Translations under genes and position numbers: made by a program
Part shown: piece by piece, positions 12,276 to 24,300 of the stretch
How positions within the stretch are numbered: the stretch's first letter is position 1
Layout: each line of letters begins with the position of its first letter
The notes under the pieces: generated by a model
The model's input: only the letters and a program-made list of their open reading frames with translations
The model's database searches: none
Told to the model about the DNA's origin: nothing
Source of the DNA: Spinacia oleracea
Taxonomy: Eukaryota > Streptophyta > Magnoliopsida > Caryophyllales > Amaranthaceae
Direction: 5' to 3'
Assembly: GCF_020520425.1 (NCBI RefSeq)
Contig: NC_079492.1
Coordinates: 61,317,042 to 61,381,041, forward strand
DNA: 64,000 nucleotides

Positions 12276-13506
12276 AAGACAATCTAAAGTTTAGGCCCAA
12301 AGTTAAGCATTACTCAGTCTAGACTTCCGACTCTTTCTATTGGTTTTCTATTCTCACTTATGTTGGTACACTTTGGCTCTTCTTTTAGTCATTCTTTGGA
12401 TTTTTGAAACATTTGCCCGTGTGACATTCAAAGTTATTTTAATTAGCATGCTCGGTTTTGGTGCCGAACATTGTCGTCATAGGAGGCCTAATAACGACAC
12501 AAGGAGTTGTTTATTTTATAAGTCGTTCTTAGAATCGAATGCCTTTTTCATACGTCCTCGTAGCAAATTTGTTACGAATTTTTTATTGCTACGTATATTT
12601 TATGCGCGGGCACCGAGGCTACCGTGCCTGACCAAAAGGCCAGGCAGCAACTTCAGCGCCCAGCAGGGGCGTAGAAAATAATTGGCGCCCAGCCAGGGGC
12701 GTTGAAAATGCGTCCCTGACTGGTACTCGTATTCTGTTCGTCTATCCTTTTTTCGTACGACTTAATTTTGCGTGCTTGCCTAATAACGTCCTTTACGCGT
12801 TGTGCAGCGTTGTGGGATCCGTTACAGGCCGTCCTAGGCGTCGCTTGTTTTTATGGCGATCGCCCGGGGTTGCGGAACACGTATTTTGGTATAACTCTTT
12901 GGCCAATCGGTGTTTATGAATATTTGGGCAATTTTTAGGGTCGTTGGTTTTCCGGTATTATTTGTCACACACAATCACGTAATTCGCTACACATAACTAG
13001 CATTACAACATGAAGCAAAAAATAATATGTCACGTAGTTTATGATAGGCTTCTATGGGTAATATTTGTGCCTGGCTTGGTACCGCTTCTATCGTAGATCC
13101 AACACGTGCCCCGGTCAAGGTAGTGCATTCAACAGACGAATTTCGTCCCAAGAGGCCAATCACGATGTAAGCCAAGGGGGCTTGCACCAATGAGAGGGAC
13201 CTAGTGGGCGAGCGATTGGGTTTGGGACAGGTGTACTACTAGCGAAAGTGCCGAGTGGATAACATTCGAAGCGTATGCACCCCCCGAGTGGCGATGGGTA
13301 TCCTTAGTCCCAACTCCCGAGATGAAACACACCAAGGGAGCCAAGATTCGTTATGCGGTTCTGTCCGTTCACATTAATATGCTGATTTTCAGGTCGTCCC
13401 AACTTGATAAGGAAATAAACGCAGAGTAGGATCGTTTCACCCTTCGGCTATTTTGATTACCTACGAGCACGAGTATTTCATTAACGTTCCCAAGTGGAGT
13501 CGCCAA
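12276..13506 (-). other. Untranslated leader of unit C with primer site
   Basis: Similar to leaders A and B but more diverged. The hairpin block is kept at about 12610-12705 with changes on both arms of the CCTGACC-AAAA-GGCCAGG stem. The primer site beside LTR3 reads TGGCGACTCCACTTGGGA. No gene is supported. Confidence 0.55.
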
Positions 13507-14954
13507 TGTGAGGGGGTCGAAAAAGCACGAGGCTAATGCATGACCTCGTCCCTCGTGGGCGTGACGTTGTCAGATCAAGTGTAATTGGATTTCCTGTGAG
13601 TTTACACCCAATCGACTAGTAATATAGGAGTCGACATTCAGTTTTTAACGACAATGAGAAAAACTGACAAAACCCGGTTATCGTGACATAAAGGGAGTGC
13701 AATTATGTTCGACCACGACGGCCATAGGTTCCCTTGTGATCCCTGGTGTGGGGATCGCTCAACGTACACCCGCAGGGCAGAGATTGAGAGTTCGGGGGAC
13801 TGTAACTACCGAGAGGAGTGCTCATCGATAACTCCAGAGGCAGGTTATCCTTACTAGCTCAGCATAAATAATTGAAGGGACATGCGTTAAACTATTAAAC
13901 TATTCTGAATTGATTTTAGCAATATGCAACACATAACACTAAATCGATCGTGATTATCTTATTTAGATTGATTTAAGGTGCCTAGCATGATAATTCAATT
14001 GTCCAAGGTATTATCTTATTAGGCGTGATAGATCAATCAAGTTAATAGTTTGACAATTTTATAAAAGGGTGATGAAAGCGATTAAATCATATGAGGGACA
14101 CATTAAAACGCACCCTTGAGAGGTGCGTTACGGTTCTCAGAAAACTAACCACTTGGTTTTGCTATTTCTCCTTTTATTTAACGAATCTCGGGTTTCCAAG
14201 CAATGTTCCAGTATTTAGGCTTAATTCATCAGCTACAAGGGGCAGGATGCGTTCTGTTCGACTTTTTGGTCGATTGCGACAGAACGCCAGATCCATTTCG
14301 CAGCGTGAGGCTAGGCTTAAGGCTAGAGTCAATACTCAGGTTATGGAACTGTGTGTCCCCTTCACGTCGGTTTTGAGGCTGTATTTATAGGGAAAGAGTT
14401 TGTGGAAAGATAGATTTTAAGATACGAATCCAAAAAGAATCCGGAAATAAAACGGCCCCAGGCATTTTCAGCGCCCAGAACCAGGCGTTGAAAATGAGAT
14501 CTGGGCCGAGTTCTTTGTCAGATTTGGACTCTCAGAACGCGGAGCTTTTGAGACTTATCCGAGTCTTTTAGTGCGTATTAACTTTATGACGGAATGCGTC
14601 TGGGCCCGTTACGAACTCTAGGTTCGTTAGGATTTCCATTAATACGTAACTCTTACTTTCGAATTATACCAGGAATAGAATTCCTTTTGCAAATTCTATC
14701 TCTTTTAGGATTTATGTTGGAGTGCAACACCTAATTCTGACAGGTTTCTATCCTTTATGACTTTGCCACTTTTAACAACTACCTTTTACGGCAGTTACTA
14801 TCTTTAGCATCTTTCCATAAATAGCAGTTTTGGCTGAAATGAAAAGGGTGATTGAGATTCGTTATTTTATAGGAGATGCGTTTCCAAGTGGAGATTTGTG
14901 TTCTCATCATCGAACCTTCCCTTTCGGGAATGGGGACAAAAGTAGGTGTCTACA
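13507..14954 (-). repeat. LTR3, right-hand end of the Ogre-like array
   Basis: 1448 bp, TG to CA. It is the 5' LTR of unit C and the outer border of the array. It carries more differences from LTR1 and LTR2 than those carry from each other, including a damaged plus-strand TATA-like motif (CCATAAATAG near 14815). The minus-strand TATA motif at 14382-14389 is intact. Its last base abuts copia LTR sequence. Confidence 0.88.
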
Positions 14955-14955
14955 A

Positions 14956-15711
14956 GTACGAATTAGCATCGGACGAGGCCTGCCAGACGAAGGCCCAACA
15001 CGAAGCCGGGCCATCGCCCAGCAAGCCAAGCGCAAACAACCACACGCCAAGCAACGACCAGGCCCAGCGCAAAAGTCAGGCCCAGCCGAAGCTTGGGCGC
15101 GCGCACGGATAAGGCTGCGACGAGTTGGCCTTGCGCTGTGCGCTCGGCATGGGCCGCAAGGCCTGCGTGCGGACTTGCGGTGCTTGTGCGCCACTCGTGC
15201 GTGTTACTCGGAATCCTAAGGCTACCGGGATTCGTAATATGATTAAATCTAATCCTAATAGATAAAGTTTGTTTAATTGGAGTCCTAGTAGGATTATAAT
15301 TAAATAGATTTGTATTCTAATAAGATTATAATTCCTTTCCATAAACTCTATAAATAGGTGCCTAGGGTCACATATTTACATAGAGAATTGAAGTATTCAA
15401 AGGTAAGATTTTCAAGGAAAAATCAGCCACTAACACTTGCCCTATTTAGCCGAAATTTATAATACCTTAAGGGCGATTCTAGTTGTTCAAACTTAAGGCG
15501 GATCCGGACGTGCTGTGGACTATCTACGGAGGGACGACACTTGAAATCCTAAAGACTTGTTCTTGTTCGGTTCGGGCGCAGCTAGGGAGGGCACGCTACA
15601 AAGTGTATGCATCTGAGTTATGCTAAATGATTATGTGTAAATAAAATGTTTCCTGCCTTTATGGTTTCTTCCGCATGATTTATGTTTATTCATATGTATC
15701 ATTACCTAACA
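14956..15711 (+). repeat. Truncated copia LTR remnant (copia-0), plus orientation
   Basis: This is the reverse complement of the 19108-19862 part of the copia-1 LTR, including the GC-rich tract and the TATA region. It ends in CCTAACA at 15711, the normal LTR terminus. The first part of the LTR is missing because the Ogre-like array abuts at 14954/14955. The clean LTR3 edge suggests the array inserted into this LTR and that the rest lies left of the window. To its right it interrupts gypsy RNase H sequence. Confidence 0.8.
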
Positions 15712-17692
15712 CTAGGGACCAAGACGATTTCAAAAGCTTCCAGCCTTGCTGTCAGTGTTTTCAATTTTTCTTGATAACGCCTCATTGACGGCTCTTTGGT
15801 TTCATATTCCCCTGAAAATTGGTTCGCCACCAGTTGAGAATCGGTTGTCATTGTTACTTTCTTGGCGTCTGCCAGCAAACACAACTGCACTCCTGCGATA
15901 GCTGCCTCATATTGTGCCTCATTTTTCGATGCCTTGAAAGTGAATCTGATTACATATTCAAATTTATCTCTAGCCGGAGAAGTCATGACAATGCCGGCTC
16001 CAGCACCTGATTGCGCGGCTGATCTGTCCACTAAGATTTCCCAAGATTCTATTTTGGTCTCATCCTCCTGGTAGGATGCTTCGACTACGAAGTCGGCCAA
16101 GGCTTGGGCTTTTATTGCATTGCGTGGGTGGAACTCCATATCGTATTCTGACAACTCTGTAGCCCACCGTAATAGTCTGCCGGCTGTATCCATTTTCTGC
16201 AAAGCCTTTTCCAAGGGGAAGTTTGTCAGGACTTCTATGGTGTGTGCGTCAAAGTATGGTCTGAGCTTTCTGGCTGCTATTAAGAATGCGTAGGCTAGTT
16301 TTTCTATCAATGAGTATCTTGTTTCTGTCGGGTTCAGAACGTGGCTAATGAAGTATACCGGATGTTGGAGCTTGTCTTTCTCGATGACTAGGACGGCAGC
16401 GACGACATGAGGTGAGGCAGATACATATAGTTGTAGTTTGTCGCCTTCTTCCGGCCTGGCTATTGTTGGCAGTGTTCGAAGGTGATCTTTAATCCTATCA
16501 AAAGCTTTTTCTTCGATTTCTCCCCATTAAAAAATTTCGTTCTGTTTCAGAGTGTTGAAGAATGGGATTGACCTGTCTGCCGACTTGCTAACATATCTTG
16601 TCAGCGCTGCCATTCTTCCTGTCATCCATTGTACGTCCTTGATGCTCTTTGGTTGAGGCAGATTGAGTATTGCCTCTACCTTGTCTGGGTTCGCGTCGAT
16701 GCCCCTCTCGCTAACTAGGAAACCTAAGAATTTCCCCGATTTCACTCGGAATACACATTTCTTGGGGTTCAGTTTCATTTGGTATCGGCGCAGAGTTTCG
16801 AATGTTTCCCTGAGGTCATCCACATGGTCTCTCTCTACTCTACTCTTCACTATAGATTCATCCACATACACCTCGATATTGCGGCCTTTCTGCTCTGCAA
16901 AAACACTATCGACTAGCTTTTGGTAAGTCGCTCCGGCATTCTTGAGCCCAAATGGCATGGCTTTGTAACTGAATACTCCCCCTCGGTGATGAATGCAGCT
17001 TTTTTCCTGTCGGCCTTAGTGAGGCTGATTTGATGGTATCCGAAAAATGCATCCAGGAAGCTTAGCAACGTGTGCCCGGATGTTGAGTCGACTAACCTGT
17101 CGATTCTCGGAAGTGGGTAGCAATCTTTTGGGCATGTTCTATTCAGGTTTGTTAAATCCACACACATTCTCCAGGAGCCGTTGGACTTTTTTACCATTAC
17201 GACGTTGGCTAACCATTCCGGATAATCACATGGTTCGATGAATCCTGCCTGCAGCAACTTTTCAACCTCTTCCTGTATTTCTTGAATTTTTTCAGTTGAG
17301 AAATTTCTTTTCTTTTGCTTTACCGGCCTTACTGATCTATCGACCTTCATTCGGTGCTTGATTACATCCGGGCTGATACCCGGCATTTCGTCGGCGGAAA
17401 ATGCGAACACGTCAGCGTGTTCTCGTAGTAGGCCGATCATGTTTACCCGCGGTACTGGGTCAATGCCGGTTCCTATCTTGACTGTTCTGTCTGGCTCTCC
17501 TTCCACCAGCTCAATTTCCTCAACTTCTCCTCCTGTCTCTAACCTGGGCCCAACAGCCCTTTCCTCGAGGCTTTCGATTTTCGGTGTTTCCTGTTTCTGT
17601 CTTTTATCTTTCTTTGGAAACAAAGATTGTTCACCCTCTGATTTCGAGCTGGTTTCTTGCAGGTCTTTTGTCTTCCGCCTCTCTTATTATGT
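15712..17692 (-). pseudogene. Gypsy reverse transcriptase and RNase H remnants
   Basis: Reverse transcriptase motifs read in order: EPCDYPEWLANVVMVKKSNG, FLDAFFGYHQI (first catalytic Asp), a frameshift near 16980, MPFGLKNAGATYQKLVD, then IEVYVDESIVKS. The last corresponds to the YVDD box but has Glu in place of the second Asp. A stop follows QNEIF (16527). The RNase H region continues with RKLRPYF and LRWATELSEYDMEFHPR, then a second RNase H-like domain (SWEILVDRSA, SKNEAQYEA, TTDSQLVANQ), the dual arrangement typical of the Tat lineage. Sequence stops at VLVP where the copia-0 LTR begins. Non-functional. Confidence 0.85.
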
Positions 17693-19107
17693 TCATAGAT
17701 GAGCTAATCGGCCTGGTGTTTTTAACGCCGTCAAATAGCACGATCTTGCTGACTCTTGACTGCCTCGGATCCTCTCTTCCCTCTCGAAGTTAGACATGTA
17801 TATCATGGTTAGGTGGTACGTTGATACTACTGCTTGTGCTTCATGGATGAATGGTCGGCCTACGATGATGTTGTACGTAGCCGACACTTTTATTACTAAG
17901 AAGTCCACCATCAGGTCCCTTGCGGCGCTACCCTCTCCGATCTGTACCGGCAGCCTAATGCTTCCCTCTGGAAAGACGGTGGCCCCGGAGAATCCTATTA
18001 TCGGGTAGTTGACTCTCGTGAGTTCTTTCTCATCTATTTGGAGTTGGGTGAAGGCTTCCCAGAATATTATGTTGGCTAAACTTCCGCCGTCAACCAGTAT
18101 TCTCTTTACCGGAAAGTTTGCTACTTTAAGGCCTAAAACCAATGGGTCGTCATGGGGGTATATGATTCTGCGACAGTCTGTCAAGGAGAATGAGATTTCT
18201 GGTATGATTGGGGGTGATGGCCATTTTCTGGTGATGTGATAGTTTATGAGGTGGCGGTGTTCCTCTAGGCTCCTGTCTGCCCCACTAATTGTTCCTCCGT
18301 GGCATGGGCCGCCGGATATGACCCATACTGTCGGCTTCTTCTGGCCGGTATTTTTAGCTTCTGCATTACGGCTGGTTTCTGGTGCTTTTTGTTCTATTCT
18401 GAGTGGTGCTTGGGTTGCTGGAAATTTGTTGTTTGGGTTATGGTTTTGCTGGTTGTGATTGTGTTGATTGTTGCTGTCTTGCCGGGCTCTATATTGTGTC
18501 AGGTAGCCTCTCCTGATCATATCCTCGATGCTATCTTTCAAATCTCTACACTCTTCCGTGTAGTGCCCACATTCCTCGTCAAAAGCACAGTACTTCGACT
18601 GTGGTCTGGGTTTGTTACTCATTGGAGGTGGTCTTTTCCAGTTCTCATTTTTGTTGATGTTGTAGCTAGATGGCAGCTCTTGGGGCGTTCAATGGGGTGT
18701 ATTCGTGGAATGAGAGGTAGGTATGGTTTGTTTGTTTTTGGTGATCTCTCCCTTGGTATTCTCTTCTCTGACTGTCTCTCCTGTATCCTATGTTTTGCTG
18801 CTGTTGTGTTTGCTGAAAAGGCCTGGGTGTGGTATTTTTTGCCGGTGCCGACTGGAAATGGTTTGGGATTGTCATCACCTCATCGCTTTTGATGTATTCA
18901 TGGGCTTTTACCAGCGCGCTCCCCAGGTCCGTAAAAGATTTCCTTCCCAAATACTTCTTGAACTCGCAGTTGTTCGTTCCTCTCATCAGGGCCACTACGG
19001 CTATTTCCTGCTGCAAGTATGGTATGCTTATAGACTCGTTGTTGAACCTGTTGAGGTAATCTCTCAAGGATTCTCTGCTCCTTTGTGTGATTGTCATTAG
19101 TTCCCCT
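17693..19107 (-). pseudogene. Gypsy gag C-terminal part and protease region
   Basis: The part nearest 19107 reads GELMTITQRSRESLRDYLNRFNNE, a typical end of a plant gypsy Gag domain, down to AHEYIKSDE. The frame 18622-17693 holds a knuckle-like motif (CAFDEECGHYTEEC) and a retropepsin-like region (RILVDGGSLANIIFWEAF, TYNIIVGRPFIHEAQ). The protease triplet reads D-G-G. The frame changes between the two parts (around 18640). The left copia-1 LTR interrupts the Gag domain at 19107/19108. The upstream half is at 51208-52099, and roughly 20 residues between the halves appear to be missing. Confidence 0.8.
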
Positions 19108-20502
19108 TGTTAGGTTATGATACATATCAATAAACATAAATCATGCGGAAAAACCATAAAGCCAGGAAACATATTATTTACACATAATCATTTAGCATAA
19201 TTCAGATGCATACACTTTGTAGCGTGCCCTCCTTAGCTGCGCCCGAACCGAACAAGAACAAGTCTTTAGGACTCCAAGTGTCATCCCTCCGTAGATAGTC
19301 CACATCACGTTCAGATCAGCCTTAAGTTTGACCAACTAGGATCGCCCTTAAGGTACTATAAATTTCGTCTAAATAGGGCAAGTGTTAGTGGCTTATTTTT
19401 GCTTGAAAATCTTACCTTTGAATACGTCAATTCTCGATGTAAATATGTGACCCTAGGCACCTATTTATAGAGTTTATGGAAAGGAATTATAATCCTATTA
19501 GAATACAAATCTATTTAATTATAATCCTACTAGGACTCTAATTAAACAAACTTTATCTATTAGGATTAGATTTAATCATATTACGAATTCCTGTAGCCTT
19601 AGGATTCCGAGTAACACACACGAGTGGCGCACAAGCACTGCACGCCCGCACGCAGGCCTTGCGGCCCACGCCGAGCGCACAGCGCAAGGCCCACTCGTCG
19701 CAGCCTTATCCGTGCGCGCGCCCAAGCTTCCGCTGGGCCTGGCTTTTGCGTTGGGCCTGGTCGTTGCTTGGCGTGTGGTTGTTTGCGCTTTGCTTGCTGG
19801 GCGATGGCCCGGCTTCGTGCTGGGCCTTCGTCTGGCAGGCCTCGTCCGATGCTAATTCGTACGATACGCTTCCGATTAAATTCTCGATTCCGGAATTCAT
19901 TTTCGATACGAACAATATTTAATATTTCCGATTCGAGAATTAATTTCCGTTTCGAAAAAATATTCAATATTTCCGTTTCCGGAATTATTTTCTGATTTCG
20001 ATAATATTTCCGATTCTGACAATTTTTCCGTTTCCGGCAATATTTCCGATTCCGGCAATATTTCTATTTCCAATAATATTTTCCGATACGTACCATGTTT
20101 CCATTTCCGGCAACATCTACGACTTGGATAATATTTATATTTCCGATACGATCCATATTTCCGTTTCCGGAAATATCATCGTTTCCGGAGTATTCATTTC
20201 TTCCCTTTGACGATCTCAGCTCCCACTGAAACCAAGATCCGTCGATTCCGAATATCCATAGATGGAGTATTTAATTCCATTAAGTACTTGATCTGTTTAC
20301 GTACTATTTGTGTGACCCTACGGTTCAGTCAAGAGTAAGTTGTGGATTAATATCATTAATTCCACTTGAACTGAAGCGGCCTCTAGCTAGGCATTCAGCT
20401 CACTTGATCTCACTGAATTATTAACTTGTTAATTAATACTGAATCGCATTTATTAGACTTAACATTAAATGCATACTTGGACCAAGGGCATTATTTCCTT
20501 CA
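19108..20502 (-). repeat. Left (3') LTR of copia-1
   Basis: 1395 bp, starting TGTTAGG and ending TTCCTTCA on the plus strand. Minus-strand TATA motif (CTATAAATAG) near 19460-19470. It contains a GC-rich tract at about 19618-19862 and an array of TTTCCG-type repeats at about 19873-20195, both upstream of the TATA in transcription order. The putative 5-bp left target sequence is CCCCT (19103-19107), but the right side is lost, so it cannot be confirmed. Confidence 0.88.
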
Positions 20503-21369
20503 GTCTCCCACTTGTCCTTAGGGACAAGTGTGCATTTCCTAATTCCTTTGTCGCTCGATGCTTGCTCTTGAACATAACGTAAGAGTTGTCATCCTTATTA
20601 CGTCCAGAGGTGTTTCTCGATTTCAAAGTTCAACTGATCAAATAAACAGATAATCATAACCTATGATTCATCTGAGCACGGCCATGCATTTTACAGTTTC
20701 TAGCTCTCCGAGTGGCCTTGTACAACTTTTAAGCATCTCATCCCGATTTATGGGAGGACAATCCCAATCTTGCGATCTTGAGATTAGACTTCGTTTGATA
20801 GGTGATTACCTGAGCGTTGCCTTTAAAGCCTCCTTTTACGGTGCGACGGTTGGTGAACGTTAAAGTAACCAGTTCTCAAACAAGTAATCTCAAATCACTC
20901 AGGAATTGAGGATTTAGTGTCTAATAATTTTAGTGAAATTTACTTATGACAGATTTTCATCTCTTATAGTAAAGTTTCATAGGTCTGTCCGATACTAGTC
21001 TTCCCAAAGTAAGTATCTATGCAAATGATTACGACATTGCCATGTCCACATAGTTCAAGAAACAGAACTACTAGTCATCTTGCATTCTAGTCGTCTAACT
21101 TCTATGCGTCCATCTTTATAGAAAACTCCGACCAGGGACCATTTTCAACTTTTGACATTCAAGTTCACTTGATAGACATTTCTTAGTCACAGGACTGGTC
21201 CTGACAGTCTATCTTGAATATATCGTCAATTTGAAGGGACTCGTCATTTAATAAACCACAAATTAAATGAAAAAATGAATTCTATTCATTTATTGTGAAT
21301 GATTAACCAATAATGTTTTACAAAGTATTAAACTCTAAAACTTTAAAACATTAAACAAGGACATCAAAT
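20503..21369 (-). other. Copia-1 3' untranslated region with polypurine tract
   Basis: Non-coding stretch of about 870 bp between the pol stop and the LTR, kept in copia-2 (36556-37419) and copia-3 (59581-60444). On the minus strand ACAAGTGGGAGAC directly precedes the LTR and is the likely polypurine tract. A plus-strand frame at 20663-20863 is open in all three copies, but its differences mostly change residues, so I do not call it a gene. Confidence 0.6.
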
Positions 21370-24300
21370 TCATTCTCCAATATGCTTGATTCCTATAGCT
21401 GCAGTGTGCGAGTTGTGCTTCGCCTGCGGCAGAGATTTAGTCAATGGGTCTGATATGTTGTCATCAGTTCCAATCTTACTTATCTCGACTTCTTTTCTTT
21501 CAACGAACTCTCGTAGAAGGTGAAATCTATGAAGTACATGCTTGACTCTTTGGTGGTGTCTAGGCTCCTTTGCCTGTGCAATAACTCCGTTATTATCACA
21601 ATATAGGGATATTGGTCCTTTAATGGAGGGGGCTACACCAAGTTCACCTAACTTCCTTAGCCATATAGCTTCCTTTGCTGCTTCATGTGCAGCAATGTAC
21701 TCCGCTTCAGTTGTAGAATCCACAATGGTGCTTTGCTTCGCACTTTTCCAGCTTACTGCACCTCCGTTGAGGCAGAAGACAAACCCAGACTGTGATCTGA
21801 AATCATCTTTGTCGGTTTGGAAACTTGCGTCCGTGTAGCCTTTAACAATTAATTCATCATCTCCACCATAGACCAGGAAGTCATCTTTGTGCCTTTTAAG
21901 GTACTTCGGTATATTCTTGGCAGTAGTCCAATGTGCCTCTCCTGGGTCTGACTGGTATCTGCTCGTAGCACTGAGTGCGTACCCAACATCCGGGCGTGTA
22001 CATATCATAGCATACATTATTGAACCAATCAATGATGCATATGAAATCCCACTCATTCGTCTACGCTCATCAAGTGTTTTTGGGCACTGAGTCTTGCTTA
22101 GAGTCATTCCATGAGACATTGGTAGGTAGGCGCGCTTGGAGTCTGCCATCTTGAACCTCTCAAGCACCTTATTGATATAAGTGCTTTGACTAAGTCCAAT
22201 CATCCTTTTAGATCTATCTCTGTAAATCTTGATGCCCAATATGTATTGTGCTTCTCCTAGATGCTTCATCGAAAAACATTTCCCAAGCCAAATCTTGACA
22301 GAGTTCAACATAGGAATGTCATTTCCGATAAGTAATATGTCGTCGACATATAGTAATAGAAAAGCAATTTTGCTCCCACTGACCTTCTTGTATACACAAG
22401 ATTCGTCTGCGTTCTTGATGAAACCAAAGTCACTGAGTGCTTCATCAAAACGTATACTCCAGCTCCTCGATGCCTGCTTCAATCCGTAGATTGATTTCTT
22501 TAGCTTGCATACCTTTTTAGAATTCTTTGGATCCTCAAAACCCTCAGGCTGTGTCATAAACACAGTTTCTGTTAAAACGCCGTTTAAGAAAGCGGTTTTG
22601 ACATCCATCTACCATATTTCGTAATCGTAATATGCAGCGATTGCTAACATTATCCGAATAGACTTTAGCATTGCAACTGGTGAAAAGGTTTCATCATAAT
22701 CCACACCGTGGACTTGCCTGTAACCTTTTGCAACCAATCTAGCTTTGAAAACTTCAAGTTTTCCATCCTTGTCCTTTTTTAGTTTGAAAACCCATTTGCT
22801 TTCAATGGCTTGGTAGCCATCTGGCAAATCGACCAAATCCCATACTTGGTTTTCCGACATGGAGTCTAATTCAGATTGCATGGCTTCTTGCCATTGCTTG
22901 GAGCTAGGGCTCGTCATAGCTTGTTTGTAAGTCGCAGGTTCATCACTTTCAAGTAATTGAACATCATAGCTCTCGTTCGTCAAAATACCTAAGTACCTTT
23001 CCGGTTGAGATCTATATCTCTGCGATCTACGCGGGGTTACATCTCTAGATTGTCCATGATTCTCACCAGATACTTCTAAAGATCTCGGAGTTTCATCCTG
23101 AATGTCATCTTGAGCATTTTCTAGAGTTTGTTGTTCGACTCGAATCTCTTCGAGGTCTACTTTTCTCCCACTTATCATTTTGGAAATGTGATTCTTTTCT
23201 AAAGAGATACCATCTCGAGCAACAAACACCTTGTTCTCAGATGTATTATAGAAGTAATACCCCTTTGTTTCCTTTGGATAGCCCACAAGGATACATTTGT
23301 CAGATTTTGGATGAAGTTTGTCTGAAATTAATCGTTTGACATATACTTCACATCCCCAAATCTTAAGAAAAGACACATTTGGAGGCTTTCCAAACCATAA
23401 CTCATATGGAGTCTTTTCAACAGCTTTAGACGGATCTCTATTTATAGTAAGTGCAGCTGTATTTGGTCCATGTCCCCAAAATTCTATTGGAAGTTCGGCC
23501 TGACCCATCATTGATCTAACCATGTCTAGCAAGGTTCTGTTCCTCCGTTCCGACACACCATTCCATTGAGGTGTTCCAGAAGGAGTCAATTCTGATAGAA
23601 TTCCACATTCTTTCATATGGCCATCAAATTCATAGCTCATATATTCACCGCCTCTATCAGACCGCAGTGCCTTAATCTTCTTGCCTAATTGATTCTCTAC
23701 TTCACTTTGAAATTCCTTGAATTTGTCAAAGGATTCAGACTTATGCTTCATTAGGTAGACATAACCATATCTATTGAAGTCATCAGTGAAAGTGATAAAG
23801 TAGTTGAAACCACCCCTAGCGTTTGTACTCATTGGTCCACATACATCTGTATGGATTAAACCCAATAGTTCAGTTGCTCTTTCTCCAACTTTAGAGAAAG
23901 GTTGCTTTGTCATTTTTCCAAGTAAACATGATTCGCACTTACCATAATCCTCTAAGTTAAATGGTTCTAGAATTCCTTCCTTTTGAAGTCTTTCCATGCG
24001 TTTCAAGTTAATATGGCCTAATCGAAAATGCCACAGATAGGTGAGATCTGAATCATCCTTTTTGGCCTTTTTGGTATTTATGTTATAAACTTGTTTGTCG
24101 TGATCTAATAAATAAAGTCCATTGACTAATCTAGCAGATCCATAAAACATCTCTTTAAAATAAAACGAACAACTATTGTCTTTTATTAAAAAGGAAAATC
24201 CCTTAGCATCTAAGCAAGAAACAGAAATGATGTTTTTAGTAAGACTTGGAACATGGAAACACTCTTCCAGTTCCAATACTAGCCCAGAGGGCAACGACAA

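Larger units (their letters stand above)
1..14954 (-). mobile_element. Tandem array of Ogre-like gag-pro LTR retrotransposon units sharing LTRs
   Basis: Read on the minus strand the order is LTR3, internal C, LTR2, internal B, LTR1, internal A (cut by the window start). Each LTR starts TGTAGACACC and ends CCTCACA on the minus strand. Each is followed one base later by a TGGCGACTCC primer site, and the gag-pro polyprotein ends exactly at the next LTR. Unit periods are about 5.3 kb. Neighbouring units share one LTR instead of having two each, as expected from unequal recombination between LTRs rather than independent insertions. No reverse transcriptase, RNase H or integrase is present, so the family is non-autonomous, similar in concept to TR-GAG elements. 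Protein features place it in the Ogre/Tat branch of Ty3/gypsy. Boundaries are seen directly; the recombination origin is inferred. Confidence 0.88.

Noticed and set aside
14830..15219. Frame of 129 codons across LTR3 and the copia-0 LTR
   Set aside because: It spans a junction of two unrelated elements and is a chance chimera.
20663..20863. Antisense frame in the copia 3' region kept open in all three copies (also 36716 and 59741)
   Set aside because: Most base differences between copies change the residue and the end varies, so there is no sign of protein selection. Sequence conservation of a young family explains it.
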